Assembly: GCF_009671245.1 (NCBI RefSeq)
Contig: NZ_VTFS01000004.1
Span: 1-64,000 of the forward strand
Reading direction: 5' to 3'
Origin: Marinicella rhabdoformis
Lineage (GTDB): Bacteria > Pseudomonadota > Gammaproteobacteria > Xanthomonadales > Marinicellaceae
Length of the DNA: 64,000 nt
The position numbers and the translations under genes were made by a program. The notes beneath the pieces were generated by a model. That model worked only from the letters and a program-made list of their open reading frames with translations, searched no databases and was not told where the DNA came from. This document shows, one piece after another, positions 42,550-50,474 of the stretch (the stretch's first letter is position 1; the number at the start of each line of letters is the position of its first letter).

Positions 42550-44514
42550 ATGAAAAAAATTCTATCCCTTATGGCCTTGCTGATATTAAGCAACAGCGCA
42601 TTGGCCGCAAAAAAAGTTCCACTTGAAGCATTCGCGGCTAAAGCCAAATTCAAGTCAGTAAAAATTTCACCTGACGCCAAACACCTGGCCTTTACTTTCG
42701 AAGAAGGGTCAGAAGTTAAGCTCGGCATCATGAATATGAAAACTAAGAAAGGCTTGTTTGCGTTCGACGTGGGTGATGATCGAGAAGTGGCTCAATTTGA
42801 TTGGGTCAGCAACAAACGAATCGTCTTCGTTAGCCAATACATTACTGGGTGGTTAGATGGCAGACCTAAAAAACCTGAAATGAAAGCCGTGGATATTGAT
42901 GGCGAAAACGCAACCATGCTTCATGACTTTCAAAGATCTGGTGTTCGAATCATCTCATTACTTGAAGACCAACCTGATCATGTTTTAATTTCTAAAAGCC
43001 ATTATGCTGATGGCGGCAGTGCCAAATTAAATAAAATGAACATCCACAACGGTAAAATGAGCTACATGAAAGGCGCCCCAAGCACTGTTGGTGGGACTTT
43101 GTCTCGAATTTATTCTATTCGGGTTGATCACAATGATGAACCTCGTGTTGCTGTTGAATACGATCCGGTCGATCGTTTTAATTTTGACGACGATGTTATT
43201 TATTTGCACATCAGAAAATCTGGTGGTGATTGGAAATTAATGACATTACCAAACAACAAAACTGAACCTCCTCAAGTTGCTGGTTTAGGTTTCAGTAAAG
43301 ACAATAACATTTATTACTTTGCATCGAACCATGATTTAAAAGACGAAGGCACCACTGGCCTATTCTCTTACAATTTCAGCACTGATAAAATCACCAAGTT
43401 ATTCAGACATCCTGATGTTGATATAGCTTCTGCCATCACTGGCCGTAATGATGAAGTGATTGGTGTTAACTACGAAGCAGGCTATCCTGATTACTTTTAC
43501 TTAGAAGATGAGTCTGTTAAAGGCGAAGTTGCATTCCACAAATCAATTCGTGCATCATTCAAAGGCCAAGCCATTGGCATAGGTACTTATACCAAAGACA
43601 GAAACATCACCACTATCAGTGTTCGCAGTGACAAAAACCCTGGTGATTACTACTTGATTGATCGACGTGATAACAAAGTCACTTATGTTGCCAGCCGCAA
43701 CTCTCAAATTGATCCTAAATTAATGGCTGCAGTAGAGCCTTTCACCATGACTGCACGTGATGGTTTGAAGATGTATGGACTGATGACCATTCCAAACGGT
43801 AAAGAATTAAAAGACTTACCCATGGTAATTTACCCACATGGTGGCCCTTATGGTCCAAGAGACCGCTGGGGCTTTGACAACCGCGCACAACTACTCGCAC
43901 ACCATGGCTACTTAGTGGTTCAATTGGATTTCCGTGGTTCGGGCGGGTATGGTAAGAAGTTTGAAAAAGAAGGATACACCTACTGGGGCACCAAGATGCA
44001 AGACGACATCACTGATGCCACAAAATGGGCCATCAACCAAGGTTATGCTGACAAAGATCGTATTTGTATCCATGGCGTGAGTTATGGTGGTTATGCCTCT
44101 ATGCAAGCGGTAGTACGCGAACCTGACTTGTACAAATGTACCATTCCTGATGCGGGTATTTACGAAGTAGAATTGCAATGGAAAAAAGCCGACTCTTTCA
44201 AAGGCAACCGCAAAGCGAGACAAAACTATTTCAAACAAATGTTTGGCACATATGAAGACCAAGCCGTATTGGACTCACGCTCTCCTGCTTTGAACCTGGA
44301 TAAAGTGACTGCAGATATCTTCTTGGTTCATGGCACAGAAGATGTTCGAGTCCCTATAGAAAATGCTTATTTCTTAGAGAAAAAATTGAAAGAAAAAGGC
44401 ATCAAATACAAAACCATGTATAAGAAAGACGGGCACGGATTCCAAAAAATACCACACAGACTTGACTTATACAAAGCCATATTAAAGTTTTTAAAGAAAA
44501 ATATTGGTAAATAA
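42550..44514 (+). CDS. Secreted S9-family serine peptidase
   Basis: The 654-residue protein has a signal peptide ending N-S-A-L-A (about residue 19), an N-terminal beta-propeller-like half and a C-terminal alpha/beta hydrolase. Catalytic residues: Ser511 in HGVSYGGYA, Asp598 in HGTEDVRVP, His629 in DGHGF. It belongs to the dipeptidyl/acylaminoacyl peptidase group of prolyl oligopeptidases and likely trims peptides in the periplasm. It is a single gene with two hairpins behind it. Confidence 0.9.
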   Translation: MKKILSLMALLILSNSALAAKKVPLEAFAAKAKFKSVKISPDAKHLAFTFEEGSEVKLGIMNMKTKKGLFAFDVGDDREVAQFDWVSNKRIVFVSQYITGWLDGRPKKPEMKAVDIDGENATMLHDFQRSGVRIISLLEDQPDHVLISKSHYADGGSAKLNKMNIHNGKMSYMKGAPSTVGGTLSRIYSIRVDHNDEPRVAVEYDPVDRFNFDDDVIYLHIRKSGGDWKLMTLPNNKTEPPQVAGLGFSKDNNIYYFASNHDLKDEGTTGLFSYNFSTDKITKLFRHPDVDIASAITGRNDEVIGVNYEAGYPDYFYLEDESVKGEVAFHKSIRASFKGQAIGIGTYTKDRNITTISVRSDKNPGDYYLIDRRDNKVTYVASRNSQIDPKLMAAVEPFTMTARDGLKMYGLMTIPNGKELKDLPMVIYPHGGPYGPRDRWGFDNRAQLLAHHGYLVVQLDFRGSGGYGKKFEKEGYTYWGTKMQDDITDATKWAINQGYADKDRICIHGVSYGGYASMQAVVREPDLYKCTIPDAGIYEVELQWKKADSFKGNRKARQNYFKQMFGTYEDQAVLDSRSPALNLDKVTADIFLVHGTEDVRVPIENAYFLEKKLKEKGIKYKTMYKKDGHGFQKIPHRLDLYKAILKFLKKNIGK

Positions 44515-44534
44515 TACAAGCTAATAAGCCAATC

Positions 44535-44560
44535 AAAAGGCACTTTCGGGTGCCTTTTTT
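44535..44560 (+). terminator. Intrinsic terminator after the S9 peptidase gene
   Basis: AAAAGGCAC and GTGCCTTTT pair across a 6-nt loop and end in T7. Confidence 0.85.
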
Positions 44561-44573
44561 TATGTTTAAATTT

Positions 44574-44605
44574 AAGCATAATCACAGATAGTGATTGCTT
44601 TTTAT
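44574..44605 (+). terminator. Second hairpin with T run, just before rnpB
   Basis: AAGCA-T-AATCAC and GTGATTGCTT pair with a bulge around a 5-nt loop, then TTTTATT. It may be a back-up terminator that isolates rnpB; the same stretch also holds a weak -35 (TTGCTT, 44595-44600) for a -10 at 44617-44622 (CACAAT). Confidence 0.45.
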
Positions 44606-44625
44606 TCAAAAAACACCACAATAGC

Positions 44626-44978
44626 CTCTGAGTTGGTCGGGCAATCGCGGTTGGTAACAATCGAGGAAAGTCCGGGCTCCACAGGGCAGGGTGCCGGATA
44701 ACGTCCGGGAGGCGCGAGCCTACGGCCAGTGCAGCAGAAAAGATACCGCCAAACTTCGGTTTGGTAAGGGTGAAATGGTGCGGTAAGAGCGCACCGCGAC
44801 TTTGGAGACAAAGGTGGCATGGTAAACCCCACTTGGAGCAAGACCAAATAGGAAAACGCGAGGTGTGGCCCACACTGTTTTCGGGTAGGTTGCTTGAGGC
44901 ATGCAGCAATGTATGACCCAGATGAATGATTGCCACGTTTTTAACGTACAGAACCCGGCTTACAGACCAACTCAATTA
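44626..44978 (+). ncRNA. rnpB: RNase P RNA (M1 RNA, bacterial class A)
   Basis: This is the catalytic RNA that matures the 5' ends of tRNAs. The universal core is clear: GAGGAAAGTCCGGGCTCC near 44663-44680, CAGGGTGCCGGATAACGTCC after it, AAGGGTGAAATGGTG in the middle, and ACAGAACCCGGCTTAC at the 3' end. P1 pairs GAGTTGGTC (44630-44638) with GACCAACTC (44965-44973). P2 pairs GGCAAT (44640-44645) with ATTGCC (44929-44934). The P3 region is short compared with E. coli. The 3' end is only about 20 nt before the relA start, with no terminator. Exact ends are estimates. Confidence 0.95.
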
Positions 44979-44998
44979 ATTTTACAAATTCAGGTATT

Positions 44999-47047
44999 AT
45001 GAATTTTGAACCACCAATACAAGATCATTGGATCATTGATGACACACACCGTTCTGAATCGCATTACTCACAAACTGTAGCTGTGCTTGAGGCACTCAAA
45101 GCAGACGAAGAAATGCTGATGATTTACGCGCTTTTTCATGCCTTGAGAACAAACCACCCTCAGGCAAAAGCGCAACTCCAAACACTGACATCGAAACAAC
45201 AGCAAATCATTGATGATTTGCTAAAAATTCACCAAGCTGACTGGCTCATCAATCCAAAATCCAACAATGCCGAAGGATTGCGCCGCCTGTTATTCGCCAT
45301 GATAAATGACGTGCGTTTGGTGCTGATCCTTCTCGCAGAACAAGTGGTCTTGATGCGAGCGGCTATTTCTTTCAGTGAAGCGTGGCAAAAACAACTGGCC
45401 ACATCAACCATGACCTACCATGCTGCTTTAGCTAATCGATTGGGTGTATGGCAAATCAAGTGGGAATTGGAGGACTTGTCTTTCCGTTTTCTTCAAGGCG
45501 AACAATACAAAAGCATTGCCAAAAAACTGGCTGAGAAAAGAAAAGCCAGAGAGCAATTTATTGCAGATTGTTCGTCGCACTTACTTGAAGTAATGGCACA
45601 GAACAACATTCAGGCTGACATTGCTGGCCGTCCCAAACACATTTACAGCATTTACAAGAAAATGCAGAAAAAGAACCTCTCTTTCGATGGTTTATACGAC
45701 ATCAGGGCGGTACGGGTGCTTGTAGATTCTGTTGCAGACTGTTATGCCACTTTAGGCTTGGTCCATGGCACATGGTCTCATATACCCAAAGAGTTTGATG
45801 ATTACATAGCGCAACCCAAAGGCAACATGTACCAATCCCTACACACTGTGGTGATGATTGACGGTAAAACCTTGGAAGTCCAAATCAGAACCCATCAAAT
45901 GCATGAACATGCTGAGTTGGGTGTGGCGGCTCATTGGCGCTACAAAGACGGCAGCAAACAAGACCAAAACTATGACAGCAAAGTTAACTGGATGCGCCAG
46001 CTGCTCTCTGAAAACAGCAGTTCAGAAGACCTTTTAGGCGCTTTTCAATCTGACACTCAAGAAGAACGCATCTATGTCTTCACACCGACAGGTGATGTGA
46101 TTGATTTGCCTCGAGGCTGTACAGCTGTTGATTTCGCTTATCATGTACACACCGAAGTGGGGCATCGCTGTCAAGGGGCCAAGGTTAACGGTTCCATCGT
46201 ACCACTGACGCGACCACTCTCCACTGGTGATCGTGTAGACATTTTAACTGCCAAAACAGCCAAGCCATCTCGAGATTGGTTACATGAGCAGTCTGGCTAT
46301 TTACACAGCGCCAAAGCAAGGGCAAAGGTACGCCACTGGTTCAGAGAAAACGACTTTGACAAAAACTTGGTCATTGGTAAAGAACTTTTAGACAATGAAT
46401 TGAAAAAGTTCGCCCTCACTGACATTGACTATGATGCTATTTTGCAGCACTTCAACTTACATCAATTAGATAAGTTGTATGCAATGATTGCCACGGGCGA
46501 TATCACCGTAACTCAAGTTGTCAACCGGGCCGAGTTTCAAACCAACCCTCAAAAAAGATTCAAAAAGAAGACCAGCAAAAAGAAAGTTACCAACAAAAAA
46601 GCACATATCATTGTTGAAGGCGTTGATTCACTGAAAACCACCATCGCGAGTTGCTGCCAACCCAAGCCAGGTGAACAAATCGGAGGCTACATTACACGCA
46701 TAAGAGGTATCAGTGTTCACAGCATACATTGTGACAATTACCTTCACATGATTTCTGAAGAACCTAACAGGTTGGTTAATGTGAACTGGGGAGATGAAGA
46801 CAACTGGGGCATGCAAAGTCAACTCAAACTGACTGCCCAAAACAAAAAACACGTCATCAAAGACATCAGTATCTTGGTTGCTCAACTTCAAGCACAAATT
46901 GTTTCACTGAATGCCAAAAGTGATACTGAAGCGGGCCTTTTACACATCAGTATCAGCGTTCAAGTCAAAGACTTTGACCACCTTAAACTGATCATCGATC
47001 GCGCTTCCAGCCTAGAAGGCTTGATAGATATAGAACGTGTAGCTTAA
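44999..47047 (+). CDS. relA: RelA, (p)ppGpp synthetase
   Basis: The 682-residue protein has the long RelA/SpoT architecture. The N-terminal HD-like domain lacks an HDxxED motif, so it has no hydrolase site. The synthetase domain has GRPKHIYSIYKKM, YDIRAVRVLV, EFDD (265-268), NMYQSLHT and EVQIRT, then a TGS domain (IYVFTPTGDVIDLPRG), a Cys-rich domain (ASCCQPKPGEQIGG) and a C-terminal ACT domain. The E-x-D-D acidic motif in place of SpoT's R-x-K-D marks a synthesis-only RelA. It answers uncharged tRNA at the ribosome. It is slightly shorter than E. coli RelA. Confidence 0.93.
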   Translation: MNFEPPIQDHWIIDDTHRSESHYSQTVAVLEALKADEEMLMIYALFHALRTNHPQAKAQLQTLTSKQQQIIDDLLKIHQADWLINPKSNNAEGLRRLLFAMINDVRLVLILLAEQVVLMRAAISFSEAWQKQLATSTMTYHAALANRLGVWQIKWELEDLSFRFLQGEQYKSIAKKLAEKRKAREQFIADCSSHLLEVMAQNNIQADIAGRPKHIYSIYKKMQKKNLSFDGLYDIRAVRVLVDSVADCYATLGLVHGTWSHIPKEFDDYIAQPKGNMYQSLHTVVMIDGKTLEVQIRTHQMHEHAELGVAAHWRYKDGSKQDQNYDSKVNWMRQLLSENSSSEDLLGAFQSDTQEERIYVFTPTGDVIDLPRGCTAVDFAYHVHTEVGHRCQGAKVNGSIVPLTRPLSTGDRVDILTAKTAKPSRDWLHEQSGYLHSAKARAKVRHWFRENDFDKNLVIGKELLDNELKKFALTDIDYDAILQHFNLHQLDKLYAMIATGDITVTQVVNRAEFQTNPQKRFKKKTSKKKVTNKKAHIIVEGVDSLKTTIASCCQPKPGEQIGGYITRIRGISVHSIHCDNYLHMISEEPNRLVNVNWGDEDNWGMQSQLKLTAQNKKHVIKDISILVAQLQAQIVSLNAKSDTEAGLLHISISVQVKDFDHLKLIIDRASSLEGLIDIERVA

Positions 47048-47075
47048 GTAGAGTATCTCACTTTTTTTAGGTCAT

Positions 47076-47115
47076 AAAAAAAGCCGGTCATTCTTTAAAG
47101 ATTGACCAGCTTTTT
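47076..47115. terminator. Bidirectional terminator between relA and dsbA
   Basis: AAAAAAGCcGGTCA and TGACCaGCTTTTT pair with mismatches around an inner TCTTTAAAGA hairpin. A/T-rich flanks give a U run on both strands for the two convergent genes. Confidence 0.7.
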
Positions 47116-47136
47116 ATTTTCTGAGGTGTTACTTAC

Positions 47137-47916
47137 TTATTTGCTTTCAGCATCAATCAAGTAATCAACCAAATCCATCATGCCTTCACGTGTTTTCAAC
47201 TGTTTGGCATTGGGTTTGAATTTACCATTAACAACAACAGTAGGTGTTGACTGTACTTGCATCTGACGCATCATTTGATCACCTTTGCGAATCATGCCAT
47301 CAATCATAAACGAGTTTGCTGTTGATAAGAATTTATCTTTATCTACACCGAAACTTGAAGCATACCAGTCGGCAATTTGTTCAATGGTTCTGAATTGTTT
47401 CTTATGCTGATGAATGGCTTCGAAGAAAGCATTATGAGACTTTTCTAACAAATCCATTGATTCTGCTGTGTAGTATGCTTGTGCATAGATTTTCCAGATG
47501 GGTTGGAAAACGACAGGAACACGTACCAACTTCACATTGTCTTTCTTTCTTTGCTCAAAAGCCTTCATATAGGGTTGGAAAGAATAACAATGAGGGCACA
47601 AATATCCAAAAAACTCATAAACAACGACTTCATCTTCAGTCTCTGTATCCCACGCTGGGTTTAAAACTGTGTAATGAATCCCAGCCTGATAGTTCACTTC
47701 CGCAGGCATAACTTTCTTAGCCACGGTATTTGTCGCTTTGGCCACTTGCTCAGTGACTGCTTCCTCAGCAGCCTCTTTGACTTCTGACTTAGCCGTTTCA
47801 ACCGCTTTTGTCGCTTCTGTTTTAATAGCCTCAACTTTAGCTTCTGCTTCTTGTTGATCAGCATTTGAACAGCTGATAACTAAGAACAGCGCTAAAAATA
47901 AAGTTAGTTTTTTCAT
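47137..47916 (-). CDS. dsbA: DsbA-like thiol:disulfide oxidoreductase, probable lipoprotein
   Basis: With the ATG at 47916 (GAGG 7 nt upstream) the protein has 259 residues. A lipobox V-I-S-C at Cys16 is followed by an Ala/Glu/Lys-rich helical spacer of about 50 residues and then a DsbA thioredoxin fold with CPHC (107-110) and the cis-proline in QSTPTVVVNG. It makes disulfides in exported proteins. The lipid anchor plus spacer is unusual next to soluble E. coli DsbA. It lies 64 nt after the cytochrome c4 gene on the same strand. Confidence 0.9.
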   Translation of the reverse strand: MKKLTLFLALFLVISCSNADQQEAEAKVEAIKTEATKAVETAKSEVKEAAEEAVTEQVAKATNTVAKKVMPAEVNYQAGIHYTVLNPAWDTETEDEVVVYEFFGYLCPHCYSFQPYMKAFEQRKKDNVKLVRVPVVFQPIWKIYAQAYYTAESMDLLEKSHNAFFEAIHQHKKQFRTIEQIADWYASSFGVDKDKFLSTANSFMIDGMIRKGDQMMRQMQVQSTPTVVVNGKFKPNAKQLKTREGMMDLVDYLIDAESK

Positions 47917-47979
47917 GTTTTCCTCTTTCAATTGTTGAGCCGCTTGGACAGCAAGCGACTCAGTTAGTTCGTTTTAAGT

Positions 47980-48594
47980 TTATTTGGCTTTTTGTAAGCC
48001 TTGAATGTAGCTGGCTACGGCGGTGATTTCTTCATCACTCAAATATTGAGCCACTTCTGCCATGACACTGTCATTGGGGTTGTCACTGCCCTCAATCACT
48101 CGGCCAGCACGGTACAATTTCAACTCATTCACTGTGTATGCCGCATGCTGGTTTGCCAATTTCGGGTAACCCGACAGTGGATTGCCTTGACCTGTTGGGC
48201 CATGACAGGCCAAACAAGCAGGAATGTTGCGGTCTTTGATGCCACCTTGATAGATGCTTTGACCCAACTCAACCATTTCAGGATCAGCTGCTTTTAACTT
48301 CATTTTTTGTGAAGCAAAGAATGCTGACAAATCTTTGATGTCTTGGTCAGACAAAGCCGCCACCATCGGTGCCATGTTGGCACTTGGGCGCGCACCCGAT
48401 TTGAACAACTTGATTTGGCGCTCAATGTACTTTTCATGCTGACCGGCAATCGAAGGCCAGATTGGGTTGACGCTGTTACCGTCCATGCCATGACATGCGC
48501 CACAAGTGGCTGATAAGGCTTTACCTTTTTCGGCATCTTGTGCCAAAGCATGAGTAGATATAACCAGTAACAAAGACAGAATGATGTGTTTCAT
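47980..48594 (-). CDS. Dihaem cytochrome c4
   Basis: The 204-residue periplasmic protein has a signal peptide ending A-L-A (about residue 18) and two similar cytochrome c domains with haem sites C31-G-A-C34-H35 and C127-L-A-C130-H131. Methionines in ANMAPMV and SVMAEV are the likely axial ligands. It shuttles electrons to cytochrome oxidases. It is divergent from engB; the same group of three genes (engB, cytochrome c4, dsbA) occurs in pseudomonads. Confidence 0.92.
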   Translation of the reverse strand: MKHIILSLLLVISTHALAQDAEKGKALSATCGACHGMDGNSVNPIWPSIAGQHEKYIERQIKLFKSGARPSANMAPMVAALSDQDIKDLSAFFASQKMKLKAADPEMVELGQSIYQGGIKDRNIPACLACHGPTGQGNPLSGYPKLANQHAAYTVNELKLYRAGRVIEGSDNPNDSVMAEVAQYLSDEEITAVASYIQGLQKAK

Positions 48595-48718
48595 ATTGAC
48601 CCCTATTGGAAATGCTGACTTAAAAAAGCCGATATTATAGCCGATAAGCCAACCGTGAACATATCAAATTTTGGCTCAGTCCTTTAAAATAGCCGCTTTT
48701 GAATGTTCACAATTTAGC

Positions 48719-49357
48719 ATGGCCAACATATTCAATCGCTGCGAATTTCTCATCAGTGCCTATACCATTGCACAATTACCTGCTGATTCTGGTATGGAAA
48801 TTGCTTTTGCAGGTCGCTCAAATGCAGGAAAATCGACCACCATTAATGCCTTGACCAACAACAAAGGCTTGGCCAAAGTGAGTAAAACACCGGGTCGTAC
48901 CCAATTATTTAACTGTTTCGAGTTTTCACCTGGCTTACGCTTAGTCGATTTACCCGGTTACGGTTACGCCAAAGTGCCCATCAAAATGCGCAAACATTGG
49001 GACCAAGAAATCAATAACTACCTGATGAAGCGTCAAAGTTTGATTGGTGTGGTGATTATCCAAGACATCCGCCACCCAATGAAGGACTTCGATAAACAGA
49101 TGATTACTTGGGCGTTCAATTCAGGCATGCGATCACACGTCATCTTGAACAAATCAGACAAAATCAACAATGGAAAAATCAAACAAACCTTGGTCGATGT
49201 CAAACGCCAAATCAAAGCACTGAGCCCAACAACAACTTGCCAAACTTTCTCAGCATTGCGTCGCGTTGGCACTGAAGAATTATCAACAATCGCCAAATCA
49301 TGGTTTGCTGAAGAACAATCTTTTATGGACCAAGGCAAAGAGTTCGAAGAAGAATGA
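48719..49357 (+). CDS. engB: Ribosome biogenesis GTPase EngB (YihA/YsxC)
   Basis: The 212-residue GTPase has G1 GRSNAGKS (32-39), G2 TPGRT, G3 DLPGYG, G4 NKSD and an SAL G5. It acts in large-subunit assembly and in many bacteria is essential. The ATG at 48719 gives the usual length of about 210; a TTG at 48671 would add 16 residues without a ribosome site. It overlaps the next gene by 4 nt (ATGA). Confidence 0.93.
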   Translation: MANIFNRCEFLISAYTIAQLPADSGMEIAFAGRSNAGKSTTINALTNNKGLAKVSKTPGRTQLFNCFEFSPGLRLVDLPGYGYAKVPIKMRKHWDQEINNYLMKRQSLIGVVIIQDIRHPMKDFDKQMITWAFNSGMRSHVILNKSDKINNGKIKQTLVDVKRQIKALSPTTTCQTFSALRRVGTEELSTIAKSWFAEEQSFMDQGKEFEEE

Positions 49358-50463
49358 GCTACAAACACCAACTCAATGGCCTATTCGCCCTTGAATGCCA
49401 ACAATCTATTACACAAACAGTAGACAAAGAATCGGCTGACCACATTGGCCAAATGTTGGCCCGTGATTTACGCGCCATCATGCCATTGGATGAGGATGAT
49501 TCTGCTTTGGCTTTTGCAGCCGCCGCCTTCCCTGTTGAACAAATTTTGCAACCTAAATGGCCTGTTCATGATGCCTTGAAACAATATGCCGAAGCCGCAT
49601 TTCAGGGCGAATTGCAAATGAACAAGGTGCTGACCATTGGCTCAGATAATGGTTTTATGCCACAAGGTTTGCACCCTACCGACTCTGATCAGGTGTTGAT
49701 GTTGATGCCATTCGTATTGTTTACAAACAATGATGAACTGGCTGAACAGTTTGAAGCTGATTTGATGCACAAAGGCATGATTTCACCGCCTTGTTTTGAA
49801 GCCATCAGTGCTCACTTGACACCCAACATCAACCACGCCAATTACATGACCACATTGGATTTGTTGGCCATGATGCACAACCATTATGAGCAGCTGGGAA
49901 TGGATCCTGTTTGGCAAGTGATTGAAGCGGCGTTGTTGCAAAAACAAGCCAAAATGGCGAGTCAAAGCCCGCAACACAACCATTTCTTTTTGGTTGACCA
50001 CTTGGTCTTTTCACCGATGTTCAGCTATGGTCAGATGGCCAGTTACTTTAATGCCGAGAGTAAGGCTTATATGGAATGGTTGATTGCACAAAGAACCGCC
50101 ATGTCAGCATTTCAAGCTCACGGGCTAGAATTACATTTATTTCAAGCAACGGAATGGCCGTTGAGCGATGAAAAAATCTGTTTGGGTGGTTTTGAAAAAC
50201 ATCGCCTGACCGGTGATTATTGGACAGAAATACAAGGTGAAATCAGACCTGACTTACCCGTTGAACTTAATTTTTTTGAAAGTCAGCAAGCAGGTTTAGT
50301 GGCCATCAGCGTCAAAAACACCGATGCCCAAAGTCAACACATTTACTATCCGCTGTCACCGCAAGGTATTAACAGCATAGAAAAAAGCATCAAATCACAA
50401 TTTACTGACATCAGTGGACACCAAATGGTGGTGGTTGAAGAACAACAGCAACTTCCTTTATAA
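49354..50463 (+). CDS. Conserved-looking protein of unknown function between engB and uvrD
   Basis: I do not recognise a family in this 369-residue protein. It has no signal peptide or membrane segment, is fairly acidic and rich in Met, Gln and His. Predicted helices fill the first two thirds and strands the end (about 285-369). Two segments look structured: FFLVDHLVFSPMFSYGQM (about 209-226) and ELNFFESQQAGLVAISVKNT. It is translationally coupled to engB by an ATGA overlap and lies 11 nt before uvrD. This suggests a housekeeping role, but nothing in the sequence names it. Confidence 0.7.
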   Translation: MSYKHQLNGLFALECQQSITQTVDKESADHIGQMLARDLRAIMPLDEDDSALAFAAAAFPVEQILQPKWPVHDALKQYAEAAFQGELQMNKVLTIGSDNGFMPQGLHPTDSDQVLMLMPFVLFTNNDELAEQFEADLMHKGMISPPCFEAISAHLTPNINHANYMTTLDLLAMMHNHYEQLGMDPVWQVIEAALLQKQAKMASQSPQHNHFFLVDHLVFSPMFSYGQMASYFNAESKAYMEWLIAQRTAMSAFQAHGLELHLFQATEWPLSDEKICLGGFEKHRLTGDYWTEIQGEIRPDLPVELNFFESQQAGLVAISVKNTDAQSQHIYYPLSPQGINSIEKSIKSQFTDISGHQMVVVEEQQQLPL

Positions 50464-50474
50464 AAGATCGCATT

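Noticed and set aside
44367-44975. Open frame of 202 codons on the minus strand across the S9 gene end and rnpB
   Set aside because: It lies over the RNase P RNA and the end of a well-supported gene; the translated sequence looks random and has no ribosome site.
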